Below, one piece after another: positions 25,428 through 34,504 of a DNA stretch of 64,000 nt. Position numbers and translations under genes: made by a program. The DNA is taken from positions 372,001-436,000 of the forward strand of contig NZ_JBIQWA010000005.1 of the NCBI RefSeq assembly GCF_046591575.1. The letters run 5' to 3'. The stretch is from Marivita sp046591575 (GTDB lineage Bacteria; Pseudomonadota; Alphaproteobacteria; Rhodobacterales; Rhodobacteraceae). Numbering within the stretch: the stretch's first letter is position 1; each line of letters begins with the position of its first letter. The notes below the pieces were generated by a model. It saw only the letters and a program-made list of their open reading frames with translations, made no database searches and was not told the origin of the DNA.

Positions 25428-25817
25428 ATGACCCCCGAACTCACCGCCCTCACGCTCGCCGCACTGTTGCAAGTTGTTCATTTCGTTGCCTACTCGGTGG
25501 CCGCTCAGCGGCAGGTTGGCTCGAAATACGCCGCTTCGCCACGCGACAAACCCATCCACCTCACCGGAACCGCAGGCCGTCTGCAACGCGCGATGAACAA
25601 CCATTTCGAAGGGCTGATCCTGTTCGGAATCGCGGTCATGGTCATCACCTATTCCGGCCAGAACACCGACAAGACCGCCATCGCCTGTGCCGCATATCTG
25701 ATCGCGCGGGTATTGTACGTGCCGGCCTATGTCATTGGCCTTGCCCCATGGCGGTCAATCATCTGGATGGTCGGCTTCGGTGCCACCGTTTACCTGTTGA
25801 TCGCGGCGCTCATGTAA
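25428..25817 (+). CDS. MAPEG-family membrane protein
   Basis: The 129-residue protein has four hydrophobic helices (about 5-23, 55-76, 80-101 and 105-127). Between the first two lies RLQRAMNNHFEGLILFG, the Asn-His-x-Glu pattern typical of MAPEG (membrane-associated proteins in eicosanoid and glutathione metabolism). Bacterial members are of mostly unknown function. ATG 25428 is preferred to the GTG two codons earlier. It sits between sucB and lpd on the same strand, probably as a passenger gene. Confidence 0.85.
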   Translation: MTPELTALTLAALLQVVHFVAYSVAAQRQVGSKYAASPRDKPIHLTGTAGRLQRAMNNHFEGLILFGIAVMVITYSGQNTDKTAIACAAYLIARVLYVPAYVIGLAPWRSIIWMVGFGATVYLLIAALM

Positions 25818-25845
25818 CTTCATCTTGCCCGGAAACTCCGGGGGT

Positions 25846-25863
25846 TTGGGGGCTGGCCCCCAA
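25846..25863 (+). terminator. GC-rich hairpin after the MAPEG gene
   Basis: TTGGGGGC (25846-25853) and GCCCCCAA (25856-25863) form a perfect 8-bp stem, preceded by CCGGAAACTCCGG (25830-25842), another short hairpin. No U-run follows. Possibly a partial terminator or a transcript stabiliser before lpd. Confidence 0.45.
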
Positions 25864-25891
25864 CACAGTCCCACAAGAAAGGACACACGAA

Positions 25892-27286
25892 ATGGCAAAC
25901 TACGACGTCATCATCATCGGCTCCGGCCCAGGCGGATATGTCGCCGCGATCCGCTGCGCACAGCTGGGCCTGAAAACCGCATGCGTCGAAGGCCGCGAAA
26001 CGCTGGGGGGGACATGCCTGAATGTGGGCTGCATTCCATCCAAAGCGATGCTGCACGCCACGCATATGTTGCACGAGGCCGAACACAACTTTGCCAAGAT
26101 GGGCCTCAAGGGCAAAAGCCCTTCGGTCGACTGGAAGCAAATGTTGACCTACAAAGAGGAAACCATCGAGGCCAACACCAAAGGCATCGAGTTCTTGTTC
26201 AAGAAGAACAAAATCGACTGGATCAAGGGTTGGGGCTCGATCCCCGAGGCGGGCAAGGTAAAGGTCGGTGATGATGTACACGAAGCAAAGAACATCATTA
26301 TCGCGTCCGGCTCAGAGGTGTCTCCCGTTCCAGGAGCGGATGTGACCCTTGATGAAAAAATCATCATCAGCTCCACTGGGGCGCTGGAATTGCCAAAGAT
26401 CCCGAAAACCATGATCGTAATCGGCGCAGGTGTCATCGGGCTGGAGCTGGGATCGGTTTATTCCCGTTTGGGCACCAAGGTTCAGGTTATCGAATTTCTG
26501 GACAAGATCACCCCCGGCATGGACGGTGAGGTTCAAAAGACCTTTCAACGCATTCTGAAAAAGCAGGGGCTCAGCTTTACAATGGGCGCTGCGGTGCAAT
26601 CGGTGACGGCTGCGAAAAACAAGGCCTCGGTCACCTACAAGCTGCGCAAGGATGACAGCGACCACACCGCCGAAGCGGATGTCGTGCTTGTCGCAACCGG
26701 ACGGCGTCCGTACACCGATGGTCTGGGACTGGACGCGCTTGGAGTGGATATTTCCGAGCGTGGGCAAATCAAGACCGACGCCCAGTGGCGCACCAATGTG
26801 CCCGGTATCTATGCCATCGGCGACTGCATTGACGGGCCCATGCTGGCCCATAAGGCCGAGGATGAAGGCATGGCCTGCGCCGAGGTTATCGCGGGCAAGC
26901 ACGGGCATGTGAATTATGGGGTGATCCCCGGCGTGATCTATACCCATCCAGAGGTTGCAACTGTGGGTATGACTGAAGAACAGCTGAAAGAGGCCGGTAC
27001 AGCTTACAAAGCGGGCAAGTTCAGCTTCATGGGCAATGGTCGCGCGAAGGCAAATTTCGCCGCGGATGGATTTGTGAAAATCCTTGCCGACAAAACCACC
27101 GACCGCATTCTGGGCGCGCATATCATCGGGCCGATGGCGGGCGATTTGATCCATGAGATTTGCGTTGCGATGGAATTTGGCGCATCCGCAGAAGATGTCG
27201 CGCTGACCTGTCACGCCCACCCCACCTATTCCGAAGCCGTGCGCGAGGCGGCGCTGGCCTGTGGCGACGGCGCGATCCATATGTGA
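25892..27286 (+). CDS. lpd: Dihydrolipoyl dehydrogenase (E3)
   Basis: The 464-residue flavoprotein opens MANYDVIIIGSGPGGYVAAIRCAQLG (FAD-binding), and has the redox-active disulfide C42/C47 in GGTCLNVGCIPSK. VIGAGVIGLELGSVYSRLG is the NAD-binding loop, YAIGDCIDGPMLAHKAEDEG the second FAD contact, and the catalytic His-Glu pair lies near the C-terminus in HAHPTYSEAVREA. It re-oxidises dihydrolipoyl groups, using NAD, for 2-oxoglutarate dehydrogenase and perhaps other 2-oxo acid complexes. ATG 25892 follows GAAAGGA (25877-25883). A triple hairpin terminator follows. Confidence 0.97.
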   Translation: MANYDVIIIGSGPGGYVAAIRCAQLGLKTACVEGRETLGGTCLNVGCIPSKAMLHATHMLHEAEHNFAKMGLKGKSPSVDWKQMLTYKEETIEANTKGIEFLFKKNKIDWIKGWGSIPEAGKVKVGDDVHEAKNIIIASGSEVSPVPGADVTLDEKIIISSTGALELPKIPKTMIVIGAGVIGLELGSVYSRLGTKVQVIEFLDKITPGMDGEVQKTFQRILKKQGLSFTMGAAVQSVTAAKNKASVTYKLRKDDSDHTAEADVVLVATGRRPYTDGLGLDALGVDISERGQIKTDAQWRTNVPGIYAIGDCIDGPMLAHKAEDEGMACAEVIAGKHGHVNYGVIPGVIYTHPEVATVGMTEEQLKEAGTAYKAGKFSFMGNGRAKANFAADGFVKILADKTTDRILGAHIIGPMAGDLIHEICVAMEFGASAEDVALTCHAHPTYSEAVREAALACGDGAIHM

Positions 27287-27304
27287 TTAGACCGGATAAT
27301 GTAG

Positions 27305-27380
27305 GACGCCTTTTCAAAAAGGCGTCTTGACGAGGTTTCGAAACCTCGTCGAAAGGCCCTTTGACAGGGCCTTTTCCTTT
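27305..27380 (+). terminator. Triple hairpin terminator after lpd
   Basis: Three consecutive stems lie after the lpd stop: GACGCCTTTT/AAAAGGCGTC (27305-27326); a perfect 22-bp palindrome at 27329-27350 with GACGAGGTTTC arms; and AAAGGCCCT/AGGGCCTTT (27352-27374) followed by TCCTTT. The third is a normal intrinsic terminator. The convergent efflux operon ends at 27436, so the cluster separates two transcription units. Confidence 0.8.
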
Positions 27381-27435
27381 GCCAAACCGCTGTCACCTTG
27401 GCCGTAATGGCACTTCGGAACAGCACTAAACCGCG

Positions 27436-30400
27436 TCAGGTTCTCAAAACCCGGTAAATCGCTGGGATGACAAGCACTGTCAGCAGGGTCGATGAGGCAA
27501 GGCCAAACAGCAAGGAAATGGCCAAACCCTGAAAAATCGGGTCGTTCAAAATCACCGCCGCGCCGATCATTGCGGCAAGTGCTGTCAACAGAATCGGTTT
27601 GAAACGCACCGATCCGGCCTCGATCAGCACCTCTGTCAATGCGCGGTCAGGTGTCTTGGCATGCCGGATAAAATCGACCAGCAGGATAGAGTTCCGCACA
27701 ATGATCCCGGCAAGCGCGATAAATCCGATCATTGACGTTGCCGTGAACGCGGCATCAAACAGCCAGTGCCCCCCAAGTATGCCAATGAAGGTCAACGGCA
27801 CCGGGGTCAGGATCACCAAAGGCAATTTGAAGGAACCAAATTGACCGACCACCAAGATATAAATACCCAGAAGAGCAACGATAAAGGCGGCCCCCATGTC
27901 ACGAAAGGTGACCCAGGTGACCTCCCATTCGCCATCCCAAAGCAAGGTCGGATGGCTTTCGTCCTCGGGCTGGCCATTCAGCGCGATGTCGGGTTTTGGA
28001 AGGTCTGTCCAATCCTGTGCATCCAGCGCGTCCTGAACAGCCAACAGGCCGTAAAGCGGTGCCTCAAAGCTGCCCGCCAATTCAGCCATCACCATCTCTG
28101 CCGCCCGTCCGTTGTGCCGAAAGACCGGAAAGGACGCGCGTTCCTCGGTGATCCGCACCACATCGCCAAGTTCCACCACACTGCGGTCCCCCGGCAAAAC
28201 GTTGGCCGGAATCGGTGTGGTCAGGAAATCCTCGTCAAGAATGCGCTGGCCCATGGGGCGCTCAAGCCGGATCGGGATCGGTTGCCGCCCGTCGCCACGA
28301 TGCGAATACCCCACGGTCATGCCGCCGTTCAGAATGGCAATTGTGTTCAGCGCATCAGCCTCTTCGACGCGAAAGAACTCTGCATCATCCGTAGACACCG
28401 TAGCGCGCAACCGACGGGCCGGATCTCCGTAGGAATTGTCGACATCGACAATAAAGGGAACCGAGCGAAAGGCGGTTTCAACCCGTGCCGCCACGGCGCG
28501 CCGGGTTTCGGCATCCGGCCCGTAAATCTCTGCCAACAGGGTAGCGAGAACCGGCGGACCGGGCGGCGGTTCCACCACTTTGAGGCTAGTTTCAGGAAAG
28601 ACATCCAACCCGGACAATCTCTCCCGGATATCAAGAGCAATCTCGTGGCTCGACCGCTCCCGTTCCTCTTTTGACAGAAGATTGATCGCAACATCGCCCT
28701 GTTCAGGTTGCGCGCGCAGGTAGGAGTGTCGCACGAGGCCATTGAAATTAAACGGAGCGGCTGCGCCCGCATGGGTCTGAACCGACCGCACCTCTGGCAG
28801 GTCGAGGACAAGTCTGGCCACCTGTTGTGCGATGGCGTCGGTGGCCTCGACCGAAGAACCTTCGGGAAGGTCGATCACAACCGAAAGTTCGGATTTGTTA
28901 TCGAATGGCAGCAGTTTGACGGTCACATCCTGGGTGTAAAACAGCGCCAGTGACGCAATCGTCAGGATAGTGACACCGGCGATCAACAGCCAGCTGCGTG
29001 CCTTGGTCGCCAGTATCGGCGCGGCAGCCGCGCGGTAGATCTGACCAAGCCTGCCACCCTGCGCGTCTTCTTGATGCGTCGATGCAGTTCCGCCAGCGGC
29101 TTTCAGCATCAGCCAGGGGGTGACCGTCACCGCGACAAAGAAGGAAAAGATCATTGCGGCAGAGGCATTTGCCGGGATCGGGCTCATGTAGGGGCCCATC
29201 ATGCCGGACACGAACAGCATTGGCAGCAATGCTGCAACCACGGTCAATGTCGCGATAATTGTCGGATTGCCAACCTCTGCCACCGCGTCGATTGCGGCCT
29301 GACGCCGGGGGCGGTCGTCCGCCATTCCCCAGTGCCGGGCGATATTTTCGATCACGACAATTGCATCATCCACTAAAATCCCGATGGAAAAGATCAACGC
29401 AAACAGCGACACACGGTTCAGCGTATAGCCCATCAACCACGACGCAAACAGCGTCAGAAGGATTGTCACCGGAATAACCAATGCCACGACAAGCGCTTCG
29501 CGTCGCCCAATGGCAAGCCAGACCAAGGCGATGATGGATATCGTCGCAAGGCCAAGGTGATACAGCAGCTCGTTTGCCTTTTCGTTGGCGCTTTCGCCGT
29601 AATCACGGGTGACGTCAATGTGCATCTCTTCCGGGATCAGCGTGCCTTCCAACGCCTCGACCCTGTGCAAGACGGCTTCGGCAACCTGCACCGCATTGGA
29701 CCCCGCGCGTTTCGCCACGGCAAGCGTCACGGACGGAACCCGCGTGACAACGCCGTCCGTTTTGGTCACGGTCGACACCAGCAGATCACCGCGATCAGAC
29801 GAAAACGCGATATCGGCAACATCACGCACATAAACCGGGCGATTGTCGCGGGTGATCAATAACAGATTACCGATCTCTTCCGGGGACCGCAGGGTTTCGC
29901 CCGCCAAAAGCGATATCTGTTGTCCCTCATCGCGAATGCGCCCCGCAGGGAACGCAGTGTTCGCACCAGACACCTTGCGGGCAAGCTGTTGAAGCGTCAC
30001 GCCATACAGCGCCAGCCGCGCCGGATCTGGAGCGACGCGCAATATTTCCGGGGTTTCGCCAACAAGATAGGTCAGGCCCACATCCGGAATCTTGGCCACT
30101 TCCGTTCGCAATTCCCGCGCGATACGCGTCAAATCATTCGGCGTTATCCGGCCGGCGGCCTCTTGTGTCGGCGACAGGGTCAGCGCGAGGATCGCAACGT
30201 CATCAATCCCGCGTCCAACGATCATCGGTTCAGGCACGCCCACAGGAATCTTGTCAGAATTCGCGCGCACCTTGTCATGCACACGCAGCACGGCGGTATC
30301 GCCAGAGGTGCCGACCATAAAGCGTGCCGTCACCACCACCTGATCGTCATAAGACTGCGAATAGACGTGTTCGACATCTTCGATGCTTTTGACGATCGTC

Positions 30401-30633
30401 TCAAGCGGTTCGGTGATCAGTTTGACCGCATCATCGGCTTTCAACCCGTCAGCGCGGACGTGAATATCCACCATTGGAACGGAAATCTGCGGCTCTTCCT
30501 CGCGGGGCAAACTCACCAACGCGACAAGGCCGAACACAAAGGCGGCAAGCAAGAACAGCGGTGTGAGGGGCGATGTGATAAATGCCCGCGTCAGCCCGCC
30601 CGCAATCCCCAGCGGAGGTGTAGGCTGTGTCAT
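27436..30633 (-). CDS. RND-family (AcrB/HAE1-type) efflux transporter
   Basis: The 1065-residue protein has the RND layout: one N-terminal helix (about 20-42), a large periplasmic loop with the PREEEPQ entry, helices 2-6 including GILVDDAIVVIENIARH with the paired aspartates of the proton relay in helix 4, a second periplasmic loop after about residue 540, and helices 8-12 (FIGILGGHWLFDAAFTATSMIGFIALAGIIVRNSILLVDF). It would export a substrate from inner membrane or periplasm with an adaptor and an outer-membrane channel; no channel gene is adjacent. Its start overlaps the adaptor stop (ATGA). Substrate unknown. Confidence 0.9.
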   Translation of the reverse strand: MTQPTPPLGIAGGLTRAFITSPLTPLFLLAAFVFGLVALVSLPREEEPQISVPMVDIHVRADGLKADDAVKLITEPLETIVKSIEDVEHVYSQSYDDQVVVTARFMVGTSGDTAVLRVHDKVRANSDKIPVGVPEPMIVGRGIDDVAILALTLSPTQEAAGRITPNDLTRIARELRTEVAKIPDVGLTYLVGETPEILRVAPDPARLALYGVTLQQLARKVSGANTAFPAGRIRDEGQQISLLAGETLRSPEEIGNLLLITRDNRPVYVRDVADIAFSSDRGDLLVSTVTKTDGVVTRVPSVTLAVAKRAGSNAVQVAEAVLHRVEALEGTLIPEEMHIDVTRDYGESANEKANELLYHLGLATISIIALVWLAIGRREALVVALVIPVTILLTLFASWLMGYTLNRVSLFALIFSIGILVDDAIVVIENIARHWGMADDRPRRQAAIDAVAEVGNPTIIATLTVVAALLPMLFVSGMMGPYMSPIPANASAAMIFSFFVAVTVTPWLMLKAAGGTASTHQEDAQGGRLGQIYRAAAAPILATKARSWLLIAGVTILTIASLALFYTQDVTVKLLPFDNKSELSVVIDLPEGSSVEATDAIAQQVARLVLDLPEVRSVQTHAGAAAPFNFNGLVRHSYLRAQPEQGDVAINLLSKEERERSSHEIALDIRERLSGLDVFPETSLKVVEPPPGPPVLATLLAEIYGPDAETRRAVAARVETAFRSVPFIVDVDNSYGDPARRLRATVSTDDAEFFRVEEADALNTIAILNGGMTVGYSHRGDGRQPIPIRLERPMGQRILDEDFLTTPIPANVLPGDRSVVELGDVVRITEERASFPVFRHNGRAAEMVMAELAGSFEAPLYGLLAVQDALDAQDWTDLPKPDIALNGQPEDESHPTLLWDGEWEVTWVTFRDMGAAFIVALLGIYILVVGQFGSFKLPLVILTPVPLTFIGILGGHWLFDAAFTATSMIGFIALAGIIVRNSILLVDFIRHAKTPDRALTEVLIEAGSVRFKPILLTALAAMIGAAVILNDPIFQGLAISLLFGLASSTLLTVLVIPAIYRVLRT

Positions 30634-31592
30634 GGTGTGACCACGACATCGCCAGAGGAAAGGCCGCTCAGGACTTCGACCATATGTTCACCGTCCCGAA
30701 CAACTGGCTCGCCCAGCACAACCGCACGATCCATTTGGTCCTCGCCCACCATAACAGTGACAAAATCAATGCCAGAGCGTGTGGTGACCGCCCCCTCTGG
30801 CACCAATAATGCCGACCGTTCCCCCACGGGCAATTCAACAAGAACACGGGAATTGACATAAGCGGTATCGAGGTTTGCCACATCGACATCGGCAATCACG
30901 CGGCCATTTTCGATTTGGGGATACAGCTTGGCAACACGGCCAGTGGTCTCTGTGCCCTCGGCGTGCATTCTGATCCCGGCCCCCTCAACCAGCGACGCCG
31001 CATGGCGTTCCGGGATGGCAAGGCGCAGGAAAAATCCACCTCCGCCGATCGTCGCAATCGGCTCTCCTGGCAAAACAACCGCGCCAAGTGTGGCCGGCAC
31101 TGTCAGAACACGGCCCGCACCCGGGGCCAACACCCCGCCTTCGGCCGCCTGCTGGGTGACAACATCGCGCTCTGCTTCGGCGGTCGCGATCTGGCCGCGC
31201 AAGACGTCGACACTGGTGCGCAACTGGTCAAGCCGCTGCACCGTCGCCACACCTCGATCAACCAGCGCCTGACCCCGTTGCAGTTCGGTTTCGGCCGTCG
31301 ACAACTGTACGTTCAGCGCCGTGATCTGCGCCTCAAGCGCCGCAATCTGAAACACGATTTTATCATCGCGCACCAAGGCAATCTGCTGGCCCGGCTCAAC
31401 CAGATCGCCCTCGGTGACCGAAAGCTCGACCACCAATCCGCCGATCCGTGCCCGCGCGGGCACCGTTTCTCGGGCTTCGACCCGGCCATAGACGGTTTTC
31501 CATTCGGAAATGATCGAGACACCAAGTGTGAATGTCTCGGCCGAACCCGATCCAGCGGCCAGCACGCTGAGTATCAGTACCGCGATGCGCAT
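30630..31592 (-). CDS. RND efflux adaptor (periplasmic membrane-fusion protein)
   Basis: From ATG 31592 the protein is 320 residues. It has a signal peptide (MRIAVLILSVLAAGSGSAE), a biotinyl-lipoyl-like half motif GLVVELSVTEGDLVEPGQQIALV, a coiled-coil hairpin rich in Ala/Gln/Glu (about 90-150), the returning half GRVLTVPATLGAVVLPGEPIATIG, and beta-barrel/proximal domains. The upstream in-frame extension to 31700 was rejected, since it would run through the DUF2892 stop region and lacks a signal peptide. It is coupled to the RND pump and lies 10 bp after the DUF2892 gene. Confidence 0.88.
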   Translation of the reverse strand: MRIAVLILSVLAAGSGSAETFTLGVSIISEWKTVYGRVEARETVPARARIGGLVVELSVTEGDLVEPGQQIALVRDDKIVFQIAALEAQITALNVQLSTAETELQRGQALVDRGVATVQRLDQLRTSVDVLRGQIATAEAERDVVTQQAAEGGVLAPGAGRVLTVPATLGAVVLPGEPIATIGGGGFFLRLAIPERHAASLVEGAGIRMHAEGTETTGRVAKLYPQIENGRVIADVDVANLDTAYVNSRVLVELPVGERSALLVPEGAVTTRSGIDFVTVMVGEDQMDRAVVLGEPVVRDGEHMVEVLSGLSSGDVVVTP

Positions 31593-31602
31593 AGTGGTAT
31601 CC

Positions 31603-31803
31603 TTAAAACGCTTTGCCGGGTTTGACGCCAAGCATGGCAAACAGTCGGGCCGCCGGACAGAACCCGGTAAATGCCGATTGCAAAAGGTTTGCGCCGACAA
31701 ACACCGTCAACCAGACGAAATAGGCAGAAACCCAATGGGTCAGCGCGACGGAGAGAAGGATCATGACGCCAGCGAAGGCAAACATTAAACGATCAAGTGA
31801 CAT
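31603..31803 (-). CDS. DUF2892 (YgaP-like) small inner-membrane protein
   Basis: From ATG 31803 the protein is 66 residues with two transmembrane helices (about 6-22 and 26-43) and the DUF2892 ending TGFCPAARLFAMLGVK, whose CP motif is shared with the membrane part of YgaP rhodaneses. AGGAG just upstream (minus strand, near 31812) supports this start. It heads the operon with the RND adaptor and pump. In other proteobacteria DUF2892 genes are often controlled by ArsR/BigR-like repressors and linked to sulfide or sulfur stress; that link here is inference. Confidence 0.8.
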   Translation of the reverse strand: MSLDRLMFAFAGVMILLSVALTHWVSAYFVWLTVFVGANLLQSAFTGFCPAARLFAMLGVKPGKAF

Positions 31804-31827
31804 GTCTCGGCTCCTTGCATGAAACAT

Positions 31828-31859
31828 ATTCATTTTTCTGAATTTAACTGAAATGTCAA
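31828..31859 (-). promoter_or_regulatory. Promoter with overlapping inverted repeat for the efflux operon
   Basis: On the minus strand TTGACA (31859-31854) is a consensus -35. The inverted repeat ATTCA (31828-31832) / TGAAT (31839-31843) lies in the spacer/-10 region 11 bp downstream of it, an arrangement expected for repression. The AT-rich arm sequence resembles operators of BigR-type ArsR repressors. The regulator itself is not encoded nearby. Confidence 0.5.
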
Positions 31860-32008
31860 GCGCCGTTTACAGTCTGGACAATTTCGATTGCCGTCAGCTT
31901 TGGCACAGAATGCGCCGCGCCCGATCCGGAAAACGCAGTGGATTGCGAAGTCAGTCCTGACAGACCTTCAAACCCACCAGATCCACCACCTGTGCCTATT
32001 CGCAGGTG

Positions 32009-32743
32009 TCAATCCGGCGCTTTGAACCCGGCTTCGGCATTCAACCGATCAGAGGCCGTTTCAATCCGCTCTTCCAGAATGCGCAGGAATTCAGCCCGCT
32101 CCAGGCCCGGTGCAATCGGTTCAAGAAACTCGACCACGGCGGTGCCTTGTCTGCGGTAGATCCCCCGTTTCGGCCAAAACAGCCCCACATTGGCAGCAAC
32201 CGGCACACAGGGCTGGCCAAGCTGTTCATAAAGCACCGCTGTGCCAACCTTGTAGGGGGCTTTGACCCCAGGTGCGATCCGGGTGCCTTGTGGATAGATG
32301 ATCAGTTGACCACGCGTGAGAGTGCCTCTTTCAACCCCCTCAAGCATCTGTTTGATCGCCGCGCCGCGCTTGCCACGATCCACTGGAATACACCCGATTC
32401 GCAAACCGTATTGCCCGACAATGGGCGCGTACATCAGGATGCGTTTCATGATGAACTTGCCCGCTGGTACGGCCGAGAAAACCAGGAACACATCCAAAAA
32501 GCTCTGATGTTTGGCGGCAATCACACATTCATAATCCGGTGCCATGCCCCGAATTTCGGTTTTAAGACCGATCATCCACGGGGCCGCCCAGCGCACATAA
32601 CGACACACCGTCAGACAGGCAGCACGCGCGGCCTTGCGCGAAAAGACCGCAAAGGGAAAGAAACTGATCCCGACAAGTGCAATAACCACATAGACCGAGG
32701 TCACATAGACCAGCGACCGCACCCATTGAATTGCGTATGCCAT
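32009..32743 (-). CDS. plsC: 1-acylglycerol-3-phosphate acyltransferase (PlsC-like)
   Basis: From ATG 32743 the protein is 244 residues. An N-terminal hydrophobic segment (about 8-32) is followed by KHQSFLD, the H-x4-D acyltransferase motif, and IIYPQGTRIAPG, the PlsC variant of the substrate-binding block. VPVAANVGLFW is the third block. It would acylate lysophosphatidic acid at position 2 in membrane lipid synthesis. The start overlaps the ftsX stop (ATGA); a longer frame into ftsX was rejected. FtsEX-PlsC linkage is common in this order as I recall. Confidence 0.88.
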   Translation of the reverse strand: MAYAIQWVRSLVYVTSVYVVIALVGISFFPFAVFSRKAARAACLTVCRYVRWAAPWMIGLKTEIRGMAPDYECVIAAKHQSFLDVFLVFSAVPAGKFIMKRILMYAPIVGQYGLRIGCIPVDRGKRGAAIKQMLEGVERGTLTRGQLIIYPQGTRIAPGVKAPYKVGTAVLYEQLGQPCVPVAANVGLFWPKRGIYRRQGTAVVEFLEPIAPGLERAEFLRILEERIETASDRLNAEAGFKAPD

Positions 32744-33648
32744 CAGGCCAATTCCTCTAATACGCGCGCTGCGGCAAACCGGGTCGCGATCAGCGCGACA
32801 AGCCCGGACAAGGGTGGGATCAACGCAACCCAGACCCAACCAAGGCCTTGAATGTTCAGCCCTGTCAGAAAGCCTGCGGCATCGCTTTGGCTTGGAATGA
32901 AAAACAGGACTACAACCCCTAAAACCGTGCCGAGCGCAGCCCCGGTCAAGGCCCGCAAGGCAAAGCGTCGAACAAACGCGCTGGCGATATAGGTGTCTTT
33001 CGCACCGACAAGTCGCAGCACCGCGATCACCTGCGCATTTGCTGCAAGCGCGGCATTGGCTGCAAGTGTCACCATCGCCGCCGTCGCTGTGGCAATCAAG
33101 AGGATCGCCGCCCATCCCAAAAGCCGCAATCGGGTCGCCGCCTCGATCAGAGGGCGACGCCAGCGGGCATGATCGTCCAGAACCGCGGCAGGGGCCTCGG
33201 CCGCAAGTCGCAGACGCAGTCCCGCCGCGTCATAGCCTTCGTCTGTCTCGATGATGTCGATCAGTTGGGGAAGCGGCAGATCTTCGATCGGAAGATCCGT
33301 TCCGAACCAGGGGCGCAACAAATCCCGTTGCTCGTCGAGGCTCAGCGCGCGGGCATCCACAATACCCGGCGTTGTGCGCAACACACGCAAGGCCGCTTCG
33401 GTCTGGGCCGCGACCTCTCCGGCCGGTGCTGAAATCCTGAGCGTCGAGGCCTGGGCCAGTTCTTGACCCCATCGGTCGGCAATCCGCCCCGATGCCATGG
33501 ACAACGCCAACGCAAAGACGGCAAGAAACGCCATTGCAAAGGCACTGAATACTGTCAGGCGCGCGGTAAACCCAGTTGGCGGCACCACCCGGTCCGCCTT
33601 TTCATCAAACCGCAGCATCTGCGCCGTCGCGCGGGGATCAAACTTCAC
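32743..33648 (-). CDS. ftsX: Cell-division ABC transporter permease-like subunit FtsX
   Basis: The 301-residue protein starts with GTG (33648), overlapping the ftsE stop as GTGA. It has four transmembrane helices: one near 28-50, a periplasmic domain (about 55-170), and three near 175-200, 222-247 and 268-292. The block VIAVLRLVGAKDTYIASAFVRRFALRAL is the FtsX cytoplasmic coupling loop (LRLVGA). FtsEX regulates peptidoglycan hydrolases at the septum through its periplasmic loop. Family confident from the partner gene and topology, although FtsX is poorly conserved. Confidence 0.87.
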   Translation of the reverse strand: MKFDPRATAQMLRFDEKADRVVPPTGFTARLTVFSAFAMAFLAVFALALSMASGRIADRWGQELAQASTLRISAPAGEVAAQTEAALRVLRTTPGIVDARALSLDEQRDLLRPWFGTDLPIEDLPLPQLIDIIETDEGYDAAGLRLRLAAEAPAAVLDDHARWRRPLIEAATRLRLLGWAAILLIATATAAMVTLAANAALAANAQVIAVLRLVGAKDTYIASAFVRRFALRALTGAALGTVLGVVVLFFIPSQSDAAGFLTGLNIQGLGWVWVALIPPLSGLVALIATRFAAARVLEELA

Positions 33649-34322
33649 AGATCCGCCCCCGCGGTTTGCAATCGCTTGTTCGAGATCCGCAAGACACGCG
33701 TCTGCACCTGCGCCTTGGCGGCGCGGATCAGACTTAGGTCATGTGTCGCAAACAGAATGGTTTTGCCCATTCTGTTCAGCTCAACCAGCAAGGTCAAAAG
33801 CCGTGTCGACATCTCCCAGTCGATATTTCCGGTGGGTTCATCCGCCAACACCACATCCGGCGACATGATAACCGCCCGCGCCAGTGCCGCGCGTTGACGC
33901 TCTCCGCCGGACAATTCAGGCGGCAGCGCATCTGCGCGCTGTGTCAAGCCCACCCATTCCAGCAGCTCTTTGAGGTTTGCCTCTGCAAACGCCACGTCCT
34001 GACCCGAGACCGTCAGAGGCAATGCAACGTTTTCCGTTACCGGCAAATGATCAAGAAATTTGCAATCCTGATGAACCACTCCCACTTTTCGGCGCAACAG
34101 CGCGATATCGTCACGCCCAAGGCTGCGGACATCACGATCGAACAACCGTACATGCCCGGCAGTTGCCTGAAGCGCGCCGTAACACAGTTTTAGAAATGTG
34201 GTTTTGCCAGATCCCGATGGACCGGTCAGGAAATGAAAAGATCCCGGTGACACGGTCAGATTGATGTCGGACAGCAATTCGCCCCCGCCATAAGAGTATG
34301 CGACATTTTCAAGCTCGATCAC
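33645..34322 (-). CDS. ftsE: Cell-division ATP-binding protein FtsE
   Basis: The 225-residue ABC ATPase has Walker A GPSGSGKTT (34-42), Q-loop VHQDCKFLDHLPVTENVALPL, signature LSGGERQR, Walker B VVLADEPTGNID and the switch histidine in FATHD. The wording DEPTGNID and the FxDHxPVxENVALPL block are typical of FtsE. It starts with GTG (34322) and is the first gene of the ftsE-ftsX-plsC operon. ATP turnover drives FtsX at the division site. Confidence 0.93.
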   Translation of the reverse strand: MIELENVAYSYGGGELLSDINLTVSPGSFHFLTGPSGSGKTTFLKLCYGALQATAGHVRLFDRDVRSLGRDDIALLRRKVGVVHQDCKFLDHLPVTENVALPLTVSGQDVAFAEANLKELLEWVGLTQRADALPPELSGGERQRAALARAVIMSPDVVLADEPTGNIDWEMSTRLLTLLVELNRMGKTILFATHDLSLIRAAKAQVQTRVLRISNKRLQTAGADL

Positions 34323-34504
34323 GGCGGTATTGCCCCTGCCCTTGGTTTGTGGCTGTTGTGCCTGAGCATCGTGCCGGTTTCAATGCGACCGACGCCATAC
34401 AATGGGGTTTTACAAGCAGATCGGCGCGCCTATGCTATTTGCACGGATGAGGAACACAGGCAGACCGTAAAATCGGGAGCAGCCAAACGGGGGCGACAGG
34501 CAAT

